A DNA stretch of 64,000 nucleotides from Branchipolynoe longqiensis (Eukaryota > Annelida > Polychaeta > Phyllodocida > Polynoidae), in assembly GCA_030323885.1 (NCBI GenBank), contig CM059193.1, positions 76,907,447 through 76,971,446 of the forward strand, in the 5' to 3' direction. Below, one piece after another: positions 8,471 to 18,348 of this stretch; the stretch's first letter is position 1, and each line of letters begins with the position of its first letter. A program made the position numbers and the translations under genes. The notes under the pieces were generated by a model that was not told the DNA's origin, did not search any database, and worked only from the letters and a program-made list of their open reading frames with translations.

Positions 8471-11229
8471 TGTTATAGAAAACGAAATACAACGAAGATT
8501 TTACCATGAGACTGGGTATTTTTAGTTGTAGTCGCTTCTAGTAGCGCACCGATTCACTTGTAGTGATGTAAAAGTTGAGTTGCATTGAAACGTTGTAACT
8601 GCGTGGGTTTGGACATTACTGCGTGGGTTTGTAAGTTGTATTTAGTATAGAAATGAGACTAACGTGAAACAGCGCGGGTTTGGACATTACCACCGTGCTT
8701 TAGTAGACCAAACATTTTCTGTTTTACTGATGTAAGTTTTAAGTAGTGATTTGCATTTGTATACAAATGAGACAGTTTTAAGTTGTTAGTCGCAGTGAAA
8801 TTGACGGATATGTTTTACTGATTTCAGTTTTAAGTAGTGATTTGCATTTGGATACAAATGACACAGTTTTAAGTTGTTAGTCGCAGTGAAATTGACGGAT
8901 ATAAGTTTTAAGTTGAACCTGAAACTGGGCGGGTTTGGACATTAGCAACATCTTTCAGGAGATGATTTAAGTAGTGATTTGCATTTGGATACAAATGACA
9001 CAGTTTTAAGTTGTTAGTCGCAGTGAAATTGACGGATATAAGTTTTAAGTTAAACCTGTAAACTGCGCGGGTTTGGACATTAGCAAATTGTTGTAGAAGA
9101 CGCAGGACATAAGAGATTTTCTGTTTTACTTATATAAGTTGTAGTCACTTCTAATTGTTCCACGATTCAATTGTAGTGAAGTGAAATTAGTAAGTTTTAG
9201 TGCCTTTTAAGTTTTAAGTTGTGTATCGCATTGAATATAAAAATGAAAATGATCATTTTTACTAAGAACACTATTTCGTGTGAAACCCAATAAAACAAAA
9301 TTTTCACAACCACAGTTACCTTGAAGTATTCATCCTTCAGCGCGGAGATGGAATCGCAGAGTGTAATCACAGACGACGAGGACGAAGGGCATTGGAACGT
9401 GCCGACCACCCCAAAGACCAGCCACGAACCGGTGATAAGCAAAAACAAAAGAAAGCGAGCGGAAATGGAAACGCGAGAGAACAACTTGATGGAGCTCGTT
9501 CTGCACAACTTAAAGGAAAATACCGGAGAGCGGGACGATGCCATCTCGGTCTTCAGTATGAATATCGGCATGAAGTTGCAAAAAATAACTGACCCTCGCA
9601 TTCTACTGATTGTACAAAATGACATCAAACAAGCGTGCTTCCGCGGCACCATGAAAATGTTGGAGTTGACGAGTAAAACTCAACAGGAAGACATTGCGCA
9701 ATCCACCGGCACAGCGACAGACGCCCCTAGGGCCAGTTCCTCCTTTTCTTATATGAAATTGTTGAGTGCTGATGATTACAACGATTGTCCTCCTTAATGT
9801 TATAGAAAACGAAATACAACGAAGATTTTACCATGAGACTGGGTATTTTTAGTTGTAGTCGCTTCTAGTAGCGCACCGATTCACTTGTAGTGATGTAAAA
9901 GTTGAGTTGCATTGAAACGTTGTAACTGCGTGGGTTTGGACATTACTGCGTGGGTTTGTAAGTTGTATTTAGTATAGAAATGAGACTAACGTGAAACAGC
10001 GCGGGTTTGGACATTACCACCGTGCTTTAGTAGACCAAACATTTTCTGTTTTACTGATGTAAGTTTTAAGTAGTGATTTGCATTTGTATACAAATGAGAC
10101 AGTTTTAAGTTGTTAGTCGCAGTGAAATTGACGGATATGTTTTACTGATTTCAGTTTTAAGTAGTGATTTGCATTTGGATACAAATGACACAGTTTTAAG
10201 TTGTTAGTCGCAGTGAAATTGACGGATATAAGTTTTAAGTTGAACCTGAAACTGGGCGGGTTTGGACATTAGCAACATCTTTCAGGAGATGATTTAAGTA
10301 GTGATTTGCATTTGGATACAAATGACACAGTTTTAAGTTGTTAGTCGCAGTGAAATTGACGGATATAAGTTTTAAGTTAAACCTGTAACTGCGCGGGTTT
10401 GGACATTAGCAAATTGTTGTAGAAGACGCAGGACATAAGAGATTTTCTGTTTTACTTATATAAGTTGTAGTCACTTCTAATTGTTCCACGATTCAATTGT
10501 AGTGAAGTGAAATTAGTAAGTTTTAGTGCCTTTTAAGTTTTAAGTTGTGTATCGCATTGAATATAAAAATGAAAATGATCATTTTTACTAAGAACACTAT
10601 TTCGTGTGAAACCCAATAAAACAAAATTTTCACAACCACAGTTACCTTGAAGTATTCATCCTTCAGCGCCTCGTAGATCGCGTCGCAGGTTTCGGGGACG
10701 ATCTGGCCGATGGTGGTGGCGCCAACACGGAACTGGTAGCTAATGCTCTTGAATGATTCCCCTAGAAACATGCAAAGGATTTTGGTAAGGTCAGCACGCC
10801 TCGTAGCACAAAGTTTGGACCGATTCATCTATATGGCTATGCTATGCTATGCACAGACAATAATAAACCAATTTTAAAAAACAGTAAATGCTAACCTGTG
10901 GCCAGGAATCGTAGTGTGATGGCGAGCCTCTCCGCAGCTGAGATGGACGCCCTAAACCGAGTATTCTGCCGCGCGATCCGACGTTCGACAAGGGCGAGCA
11001 GCTCGTCAAACTGTTGCGCCGGCATCCTCGTGTAGTTGGTGAAGACTTTCGGTTCAGACTCACGTAGTCCAGCCACCAGCATGTGGAAAGCGCCAAGTTC
11101 CACACGCTGCGTGATGTGTGGACGCACCCACAATTGCCGACCAACCCTACCACGTCGGACGTGACGTATGGCAAGTAATGCTAGTGCGACTGCAGTATTT
11201 ATTTTTTTTTGTTTTGAACGGGGCGCCAT
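7078..11229 (-). CDS. HARBI1-like DDE transposase (three exons, apparently intact)
   Basis: Exon 1 runs 11229-10896, exon 2 10761-10646, exon 3 7875-7078, read on -. They sum to 1248 nt, a 415-residue protein, within the usual Harbinger transposase range. Junctions are GT-AG: donor ACAG|GTTAGC, acceptor TTTCTAG|GGG, donor CAAG|GTAACT, acceptor TTTTGCAG|ACC. Exon 1 has the basic N-terminus and VGRQLWVRP ... ERLAITLRFLATG; exon 2 GESFKSISYQFRVGATTIG, an HTH-like segment; exon 3 the DDE_Tnp_4 core: LGALDGKHIHI (first Asp), GRVSDGGVFNG (second Asp) and RRVVENAFGIL (Glu), ending GSVPWQTAMN. ATG 11229 was chosen for its context (CAAGATGGCG) and family-like length. Intron 2 is enlarged to 2770 bp by the tandem duplication. 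Function: cut-and-paste transposition at TWA-like targets. Confidence 0.87.
8014..9340. repeat. 1.33-kb tandem duplication, unit 1
   Basis: Nearly identical to 9341-10666. I see about three differences: G/A near 8300 (Glu to Lys in the MADF protein frame), one synonymous C/T near 8450, and a 1-base indel near 9056. It contains most of the MADF gene's last exon, its 3' non-coding DNA and 21 bp of transposase exon 2 with its splice donor. Confidence 0.95.
8730..9055. repeat. Three short direct repeats inside the duplication unit
   Basis: The string GTAGTGATTTGCATTTG and the following CAGTTTTAAGTTGTTAGTC occur three times (near 8738, 8836, 8972), and again at the matching positions of unit 2 (10064-10380). 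GCGGGTTTGGACATTA is also interspersed. Non-coding. Confidence 0.75.
9341..10666. repeat. 1.33-kb tandem duplication, unit 2
   Basis: Starts CGCGGAGATGG, directly after the CTTCAG that ends unit 1. Its right boundary (CTTCAG|CGCC) is the native transposase exon 2. CGC/GCGC microhomology lies at the junction. It carries a second copy of the MADF terminal exon (in frame to 9797). Confidence 0.95.
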
Positions 11230-11568
11230 CTTGCATATCTGCTCAACAACCGCTCCCGATAGTTGGCGCCACCGACACCAGTCGGCCACAGACGTGGCGC
11301 CGTCTTGCGTTGAGGCTCTCAAATTGTTCAAGAACTGCTAGGAGGCGCTGATGCTAATGTAGTTTGTGCTAAAGACACCAGGTGCGCGGATCGCAGTCGC
11401 GAATCGGGACGGTAGATGTGCGCGGCCCAGTCGGTAGATGTGTACACCCTGTCGTCAGTTTTTAGTCGCGAAACGGGTCGTGACGAGTCGCGTTCGCCAG
11501 TCAGTTTTAGTGCGCGAATCGTAAACGGTAGGTGTGCACCAGCCAATAAAGGTCTAGCTACGCCCCTG

Positions 11569-12318
11569 ATATATGCAAATACATGTCCTTTGATAATAGT
11601 ATGTTCCAATATATAACGCTATGAGCGTACATATATCTACGCTTGCCCTATCACGAACGTGTTGCCATGACTACCAGATCTACACCGTGCTACATCAAAT
11701 GACGTTAACTATGAATTGGAAGCGTTAATTGTTCAAGCCTTTTTCTTTCGTATTTGTTGGTTTGTTGTTGGAGTTTTATGACCTGGCAACATCTAAGGTC
11801 ATATCAGGACGCGTACAGACTTGTGAAAGTGCGCACTCATGGTGGCTTTATAATGCTGCCCCACTGGGAGACCATGCCGCCAGCACCATGACCTGATATC
11901 CCACTCAGTCACATTATCCTGACACTGAGCCAACTAGATTTACGATGCTATGCAATGAGAGTAGATGAGTGTTACTTCATTCAGAACAAATACAATGTGA
12001 TATCGGGTAACTATATAAGAATTGAGTGGTTGAGTGCTGTACAGAATTGTCCACAGCAGTTCAACATTTAATAGGATTCAGTGAGGCAATATTGACAGAT
12101 TTAAAAAGAAACCCACAAAAATCATACTGTATTATTGATTCATTCTTATCTTATTATGCCAAATCATGAAGTCTGAACAGGTAGTTATACAAGTGTATAA
12201 CTACTCTGAAATCTAACTCAATGTCTGGTGAGATTTTTTAAATGTGTCACTATCTAATGGATAATAGTCCAGATGTCTAATATCGAATGCAAAAGTGCTG
12301 AGTGCTTCCACAGACCAC
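11569..12318. other. Intergenic DNA, no gene
   Basis: Contains one SINE body at 11745-11940 (listed separately). The rest is unassigned AT-rich sequence. Confidence 0.5.
11745..11940 (-). mobile_element. SINE body fragment (GGTCATATCAGGAC family)
   Basis: Shares the body CAACATCTAAGGTCATATCA ... CACTCATGGTG ... CCCACTGGGAGACCA ... CACTCAGTCACATTATCCTG with copies at about 35640, 43149, 49545, 53040 and 62530. The reverse complement is the sense strand, judged from copies that keep a tRNA-like head. Confidence 0.75.
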
Positions 12319-12674
12319 TTGAAGTTGCATAGTCCGATGGCTTTGAGTTTCTGTCACCTTTCTGAGATAAATATATTAAACTGATTGTTATTAATCTACC
12401 TTACTTTGGTCTGAAGACACTTTTATTTTAAATGGCTAACTTTTGAGATATTTGAAGTGTAAACATGTAAAGTTAGTTTTGGCACACATGCCAAAATACT
12501 GACCCCATATGCTTCTGCAGTAATGGGTTCTATTAGATTTACTCAGTATTCCCTTATATGAGGCAATACATTATTCATAAGTGCATCAGTATCTAAGTTA
12601 GATATGTAGAATCAAATCTAAACAATTGTTTTGGTTTTGAAAATTTGATGCTTTATCGGACTATGCAGCTTTAA
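12319..12674. mobile_element. MITE family M1 (AGTTGCATAGTCCGATGG ends)
   Basis: Begins GAAGTTGCATAGTCCGATGG and ends with the inverse TCGGACTATGCAGCTTTAA, about 356 bp. The inner sequence (AGATAAATATATTAAACTGA ... TTTTGGCA ... CAGTAATGGGTTCTATTA) recurs in copies near 14368, 25571, 29242, 36892, 42640 and 62092. Confidence 0.82.
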
Positions 12675-13331
12675 TGGCCCTGTCACACTACGACGTGACT
12701 ACGTCAGCGTAACCACAACGTGAAAATAATGATATCACGTCGAAGTTATCGGCGTAATATGCAAATTGTGGACGTGAATGCCACGTAGTTGACGTGACCG
12801 TAACGTGACTGTAACGTGACCATAACGTGACCGTAATGTGACCGTAACGTGACCATAACGTGACCGTAACGTGACCGTAACGTGACCGTAACGTGACCGT
12901 AATGTGACCGTAACGTGACCATAACCGTGACAGTAACGTGACCGTGACGTGACCGTAACGTGACCGTGACGTGACCGTAACGTGCAAAACGCGGCCCACA
13001 CGTTGCTCCCACCCGGGCCGTCGGTCTGACGTGACATAACGTGACTCTAACGTCATTTACGCTGCTATAACGATCGCGGAACGTCTACCTAACGTCATTG
13101 TCACGTCATCCCGACGTGACGGCGTCACGTCGAGATACGTCGAAAGTTTTGAACAGGTTCAAAACCTCGACGCGTGCCGACGTAACACGACGTAACATGA
13201 CGTAGCTCGACGTCACTCTAACGTCATTATGACGTCATCATAACGTAACCCAACGTATGGCAACGTAATGACGAAAAATGATCACGTTAGGCTCACGTTG
13301 GCTCGTTACGTCGTAGTGTGACAGGGGTATT
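12675..13331. mobile_element. MITE family M2, copy 1 (CCCTGTCACACTACGACG ends)
   Basis: Left end TGGCCCTGTCACACTACGAC; right end is the inverse, CGTCGTAGTGTGACAGGGG. The inside is mostly variants of ACGTGAC/CGTNACG, including a near-tandem array of about 11-12 bp units (ACGTGACCGTA) at 12780-12985. It also carries a central palindrome GTTTTGAACAGGTTCAAAAC (13147-13166). No coding capacity; the valine/threonine-rich ORFs here are artefacts. It abuts the M1 copy on its left. Presumably mobilised by a transposase not present here. Confidence 0.83.
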
Positions 13332-13673
13332 AGCACTTATTAAAATCGCCGGAGAATCATTTTCACATAGTCCCAAAAACAATGCTATAATACGGGTATT
13401 CCGAGTCCTGCTGGTCCCACAATAATGACTAATGGGTTGATTCCACCCAGGCGGCATGCGGCATGCGGCGTGCAGCGATTTGGTTTGACTTGTACACAGT
13501 AACAACTTTAAAAAGTCCATATTTTCTCTTTAATATTAGAGCGATTTTCACAAATGAAGTGTTATTTAAAATTCAATATACTAGCAGGTGAAATCCATTA
13601 AATCAAGCTCAACACTATTTTTGCAAATTACTGAATGTCGTATATGCGGTGTAGATACCCAATGTGATAGGGG

Positions 13674-14343
13674 AGACCTCTGCAACACAGACATACACAG
13701 ACACACATACACCCGACCTGACTTTGCAGAGAGAGACACACACAGACAGAGACACATAGACAGACACATACAGACAGAGGCAGCCACACACATACATACA
13801 CACAGATATACACACAGACACACATACACACACAGACATTACTACACATACATATACAAACAGACACACACAGACAGACACACATAGATAGACACACACA
13901 GACAGACATGCATAGACAGCACACACAGACACAGAAACACACAGACATGCACACAACCGACATACACAGACACACATACACCCGACCTGACTTTGCAGAG
14001 AGAGACACACACACACAGACAGAGACACATAGACAGACACATACAGACAGAGGCAGCCACACACATACATACACACAGATATACACACAGACACACATAC
14101 ACACACAGACATTACTACACATACATATACAAACAGACACACACAGACAGACACACATAGATAGACACACACAGACAGACATGCATAGACAGCACACACA
14201 GACACAGAAACACACAGACATGCACACAACCGACATACACAGACACACATACACCCGACCTGACTTTGCAGAGAGAGACACACACACACAGCCAGAGACA
14301 CATAGACAGCCACACGCAGATAGAGGCAGACACACACACATAC
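13674..14343. repeat. ACACAGAC microsatellite with a higher-order repeat of about 272 bp
   Basis: Made of CACACAGACA-like words. The non-microsatellite marker CCCGACCTGACTTTGCAGAG recurs near 13709, 13980 and 14254, giving a higher-order unit of 271-274 bp. The same marker occurs inverted at about 15005 and 15320. Confidence 0.85.
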
Positions 14344-14367
14344 ATAAGCTAGGATCCAAAAATTGAA

Positions 14368-16011
14368 TTAAAGTTGCATGGTCCGATGGCCTTTGAATTT
14401 TTGTCTTATTTTTGAGATAAATATATCAAATTGATCGTTACAAGCTACTAATCATTACTCCGGAGTGATTTTGATTAAAGATGATTAGTTTTGAAGTAAT
14501 ATGAGCTGAAAGAACCAAAAAATAATTTCGACAAGCTTGCCAAAAGTCCTGTGGCTATGACCCAGATGGTCATCTCGCGGTGACCACGTGATGTGAGATG
14601 ACCTGGAACCTTACAGGACTGTAGGTAGGTATTCCTGGTTGGGTGGGTAACATTCTGGGAATGGATTAGTGACATAGGCCCATGGCACTAGGGCTTTAAA
14701 AAAAAAAATGTGTGTCTGTTGTCTGCTTGTGTCTGTCTGTCTATGTATGTCTGTATGTATCTGTGTGTGTGTCTGTCTGTGTGTCTGTCTGTGTGTGTCC
14801 ATCTGTGTGTTTCTGTGCTGTGTATGTGTGTATGTATGTATGTGTGTATGTATGTCTGTGGTGTATGTGTGTCTGTGTGTGTATGGATGTGTATGTCTGT
14901 ATGTGTGTGTGTCTGTGTATGTATGTGTGTGCATGTATATGTGTGGCTGCCTCTGCCTGTGTGCGGCTGTCTATGTGTTTCTGTATGTGGGTGTGTCTCT
15001 CTCTCTGCAAAGTCAGGTCAGGTGTATGTGTCTGTGTATGTCGGGTGTGTGCATATATGTGTGTTTGTGTGTCTGTGTGTGCTGTCTATGCATGTCTGTC
15101 TGTGTGTGTCTATCTATGTGTGTCTGTCTGTGTGTGTATATGTATGTGTGGTAATGTCTGTGTGTGTATGTGTGTATGTATGTGTATCTATGTGTGTCTG
15201 TGTATGTATGTATGTATGTGTATGTATGTGTCTGTGTGTGTATGTGTGTGTGTATGTCTGTGTGTGTATGTCTGTGTGTGTCTGTCTGTGGGTGTCTGTG
15301 TGTGTCTGTGTGTGTGTGGCTCTCTCTCTGCAAAGTCAGGTTGGGTGTATGTGTGTCTGTGTATGTCAGGTGTGTGCATGTGTGTGTTTCTGTGTATGTG
15401 TGTGATGTCTGTGTATGTCTGTCTGTGTGTGCCTATCTATGGGTGTCTGTATGTGTGTGTATGTCTGTGTATGTATGTCTGTGTGTGTCTGGCTGTGTGT
15501 ATATGTCTGTGTGTATGTCTGTCTGTATGTATATGTATGTGTGTCTGTGTGTGTATGTCTATGTGTGTATGTCTCTGCATGTCTGTCTGTGTGTATGTCT
15601 GTGTGTGTATGTCTGTGTGTGTATGTCTTGTGTGTGTATGTCTGTGTGTGTATGTCTGTGTGTATGTCTGTCTCTGTGTCTCTGTAAAATCAGGTCAGGA
15701 AACACACAGACACATACACACACATCCACCTCATATCCCCTTCCCCTCTATGACCCTGCACAGCAGGCCTACTTGGTTGGGGGGGCTAATGGGGTCACGA
15801 GATTGGCCTAATTGGTTAATGGCCTTCCTGCATAATGGGTGTTTCAAACTGAGTGTTCAAAGGGGTGAGGTTATAAACTCACTGGTTATTCTGTATATAC
15901 TGTCCCAAATCATTAGCTAATAGACCAATATCTAAGTTGGATATATAGCATCAAATGTAAGTAGTTGTTTTAATTTTGACAAAATTATATTTCATCGGAC
16001 CATGCAAGATT
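14368..16011. mobile_element. MITE M1 copy expanded by an internal microsatellite
   Basis: Left end TTAAAGTTGCATGGTCCGAT at 14368; the inverse ATCGGACCATGCAAG lies at 15994-16008. The two halves match other M1 copies, but about 1 kb of TGTGTC microsatellite plus flanking unique DNA separates them. Either the array arose inside the element or an array-bearing insertion entered it. Confidence 0.65.
14709..15700. repeat. TGTGTC/TGTATG microsatellite array
   Basis: About 1 kb of TGTCTGTGTG/TGTATG words with CTCTCTGCAAAGTCAGGT markers near 15001, 15313 and (degenerate) 15672. These are the reverse complement of the markers in 13674-14343. The Cys/Val-rich ORFs in all frames are artefacts. Confidence 0.88.
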
Positions 16012-16021
16012 TTTACATATA

Positions 16022-16264
16022 TATAGAGTATATATATATATATATATATATATATCGACACCGGGAGACGGACGGTTATGGGCTAGGTAAAAATGCTACC
16101 AGATCCACAGAAATAGGAATAGTTATCTATACTTTGGCAATTATAAATGTAGGAACCCCCATGTGAGACGGACGGCCGCATGCCGCGTGAAAGGAATATT
16201 CCCGTTTGCATGCCGCATGCCGCATGCCACATGCCACATACCGCGTGTAAGGAATCTTAGCTTA
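16022..16264. repeat. TA run and GCATGCCGC-rich segment
   Basis: A TATA tract at 16022-16055 is followed by GAGACGGACGG (16063 and 16158) and repeated GCATGCCGC words (16172-16245). A related run lies at 13450-13485. Probably a relic MITE; its ends are not resolved. Confidence 0.4.
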
Positions 16265-17900
16265 ATGCTTAGATTCTGTCTGGATCCGGTTTCATCCACT
16301 GCTGAGTAAGTTGGTGGCCTACATATTTTACTGATGTTATGCATATGAGAAGCATTTAGTTTTAGATTAACCGATCTAGCTCTGTCAAGCACTGCTTTCA
16401 GCCTGTCGTTGTGTTATTCGATAGTTGAGCCATACACCAAAATATCATCTGTTACGAACCCTACCCCGGGCAAATCACCCATGATGGAGTGCATTTCCTG
16501 AATAAAAATATCACTGGCCGTTTTGATACCGAAGGGTAATCCGGTATACCGATAACAGCCCCATGGCGTGTTGAATGTTCACAAAAGTGAACTCTGATGG
16601 CCCAGCTCTATTTGCCAGTAGCCTGTCATAGCATCTAAAGCCGTGTTTACACGGGGAATTGTGAAACGATCTAGACAAAGCGATTTATATGAAGCGTTTT
16701 AGAGGCGCGTTTACACGGACGGAGTTTGAAAGTGTGTCGGCGCCGGGAACCAGCAGCCTTAGTGGGGAGTCTGTAGCCGGCGAGCACTGCTATTTGTTTA
16801 GTTTACACTCGTCGATTTGACAATAAAATAGCTGCTACGTTAATATCGCTTGGAATTTAGGGTTAATTTAATCAAATTTCATTATTTGAGTATGTAATTC
16901 TGTCAAATATGATCGCATTCAATAGATTTCGGCCTAATCCATCCCTAACACTGCTGGGCACCAGCGATTAGTTACAGCTGAGCCTGTAGCCGGCGAGCAC
17001 CACTATTTTACACTATTGCCGCCCGGGAACCAGCTGAATCGCTTCATCTATACTACCTCGCGAGGTGGTTTACATGTACTGATTTATATGAATCGATTCA
17101 GCCCTAAAATGCCTCAGTCGCGTTTACACGGCAAATGTGAGTCGATCTAGGCAAGTCGTTTTATATGAGGCGTTTTAAATTGCCCGTGTAAACAGGGCTT
17201 TTTACTGTGAAATATTGCATGTTAGCCGTTTTGGCAATTATTTCGTCTACAGTTTTAGTTGGGAAAGGTCCTCATTTTATGGCTTTGTTCAACTTTGTAG
17301 TATCGAGACAGATTCTTATTTTGTTTGTTTTTTTGACAATAGTGATTGAGTTCACCCATTCAGTTGGTTCATCTTGCTCTGTTATTACACCCAATTGTAC
17401 CATTTGTTTAAGTTTGTCATGCACCTTATCTTCGATGGCTTATGGAATCCTCCTTGGCAGGTCAATAACAGATTACACAGTTTTATCAACATGAATGACA
17501 GCATTTGATTTAATTAGACTTAAACCCTGAAAACATCACTGTATTGACTTACCAATTTGTCGGCCTCGTGGATTTTGTCGCCGGCGCAGCTGTGACTCTT
17601 CGTCAGTGTGTGAGAGTTCACCAAAGCACCCACAACAGCATCAACCCTTGATAACAATTTCAGAGTGACACATGCTTGTTTACCAAGAATGGGTTGACAG
17701 TCATGTGTGAAAGTACAATGTCTGAACACTTTGACTTCTGGATACTGAATGCTTTATTCGCCATCCAGGGACCTGAACCGCTGGCACCCTGTGCCTCTGA
17801 TGTCATCTCATTTACATATTCCTTTGTTCTCTGCTCGTGCCTGGATGTCTTTTATGCAATTATTACATCCCCCCTTCACAAGTATTTTTTTAGATATAAA
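16265..17900 (-). pseudogene. pol: Ty3/gypsy reverse transcriptase fragment interrupted by a MITE
   Basis: Read on -, about 17730-17480 gives a protease-RT linker (CQPILGKQACVTLKL ... LVSQYSDVF). Then follow MVQLGVITEQDEPTEWVNS, KIRICLDTTKLNKAIKRGPF and ANMQYFTV up to 17205. After the MITE at 16638-17204 the protein resumes as LDAMTGYWQIEL, FNTPWGCYRYTGLPFGI and the active site GFVTDDILVYG, ending near 16265. These are the RT blocks of Ty3/gypsy. In-frame stops (for example in DKTV*SVIDLP and LL*TFNTP) show it is dead. No integrase follows, so this is a fragment, separate from the gypsy piece at 18349-19412. Confidence 0.8.
16638..17204. mobile_element. MITE with GTTTACACGG ends inserted in the gypsy RT
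   Basis: Left AAAGCCGTGTTTACACGGG, right (reverse complement) AAAGCCCTGTTTACACGGG. Internal words (TTATATGAAGCGTTTTA, GTTTACACGG, GATCTAG) repeat towards both ends. The middle (16800-16945) holds a module shared with elements at 28330-28725 and 61545-61690. It splits the RT coding sequence between FTV and LDA. Confidence 0.8.
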
Positions 17901-18348
17901 CATATATACTTAAAAATGGTTACATGGACATTGGGTTTACAGGTTAAAGTACACAATGAAAATAACACATAGTGACATAATGTCTTAGTCTTTGAACATG
18001 CTTAGCCGATGTCTGCATGTACCCATTCACTCATGTCCTTTGGGTTATTGTCTGGCTATGTAGCCTCCCTATGACATAATGTGAACCTTGAAATAAACAA
18101 TGAACTTATTTTCTGAAAATAAATCTTAATGCTAACATGCATATAGTTTTAGTGTGTCATTACAGCTGGCAGCTGTCTAACCTTTAGAGGTCTAATCTGT
18201 CCGCCGGCCTAATCACTCGACCTGACCTAGTTAGATTAGCTACGTTGTTTACATTTTCACTGACTTGTCTGTGCCCGTCCGACTGGTTCAGCCTGAGTGC
18301 CCTTATGATTTGTACTCTGTTTCTATACAACATTGTAAAATAGCTAAA
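17901..18348. other. No gene recognised
   Basis: Between two gypsy fragments. No domain or terminal repeat seen; it could be decayed gag-protease DNA of the element at 16265-17900. Confidence 0.4.

Larger units (their letters stand above)
5695..11568. mobile_element. PIF/Harbinger DNA transposon, autonomous-looking
   Basis: Bounded by inverted ends: left CAGGGGCATAGCTAGG, right (reverse complement) CAGGGGCGTAGCTAGA, with ATA on both outer sides as a candidate 3-bp target duplication in a TA-rich site. Subterminal DNA at both ends repeats related words in opposite orientation (GTGCACACCTACC, AAACTG/CAGTTTTA, GCGCATAAAACT). Inside are the two genes of an autonomous Harbinger: a MADF/Myb-like protein on + and a HARBI1-like transposase on -, each with coherent splice sites and no stops. 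An internal 1.33-kb tandem duplication is the only gross defect. 5,874 bp. Confidence 0.88.

Noticed and set aside
12688..13056. Minus-strand ORFs with VTVTLRSRYGH repeats
   Set aside because: Three overlapping frames give the same repetitive peptide because the DNA is an ACGTGACCGTA array inside a MITE.
13674..14343. Possible CRISPR array (regularly spaced 20-bp marker)
   Set aside because: The genome is eukaryotic, the spacers are microsatellite and identical between units, and no cas genes exist.
13615..15920. Long Cys/Val/Ser-rich and His/Thr/Arg-rich ORFs on both strands
   Set aside because: They are translations of the TGTGTC/ACAGACAC microsatellites: open in several frames at once, with no domain structure or codon bias. 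The same applies at 34758-35715, 39425-40015 and 40201-41050.
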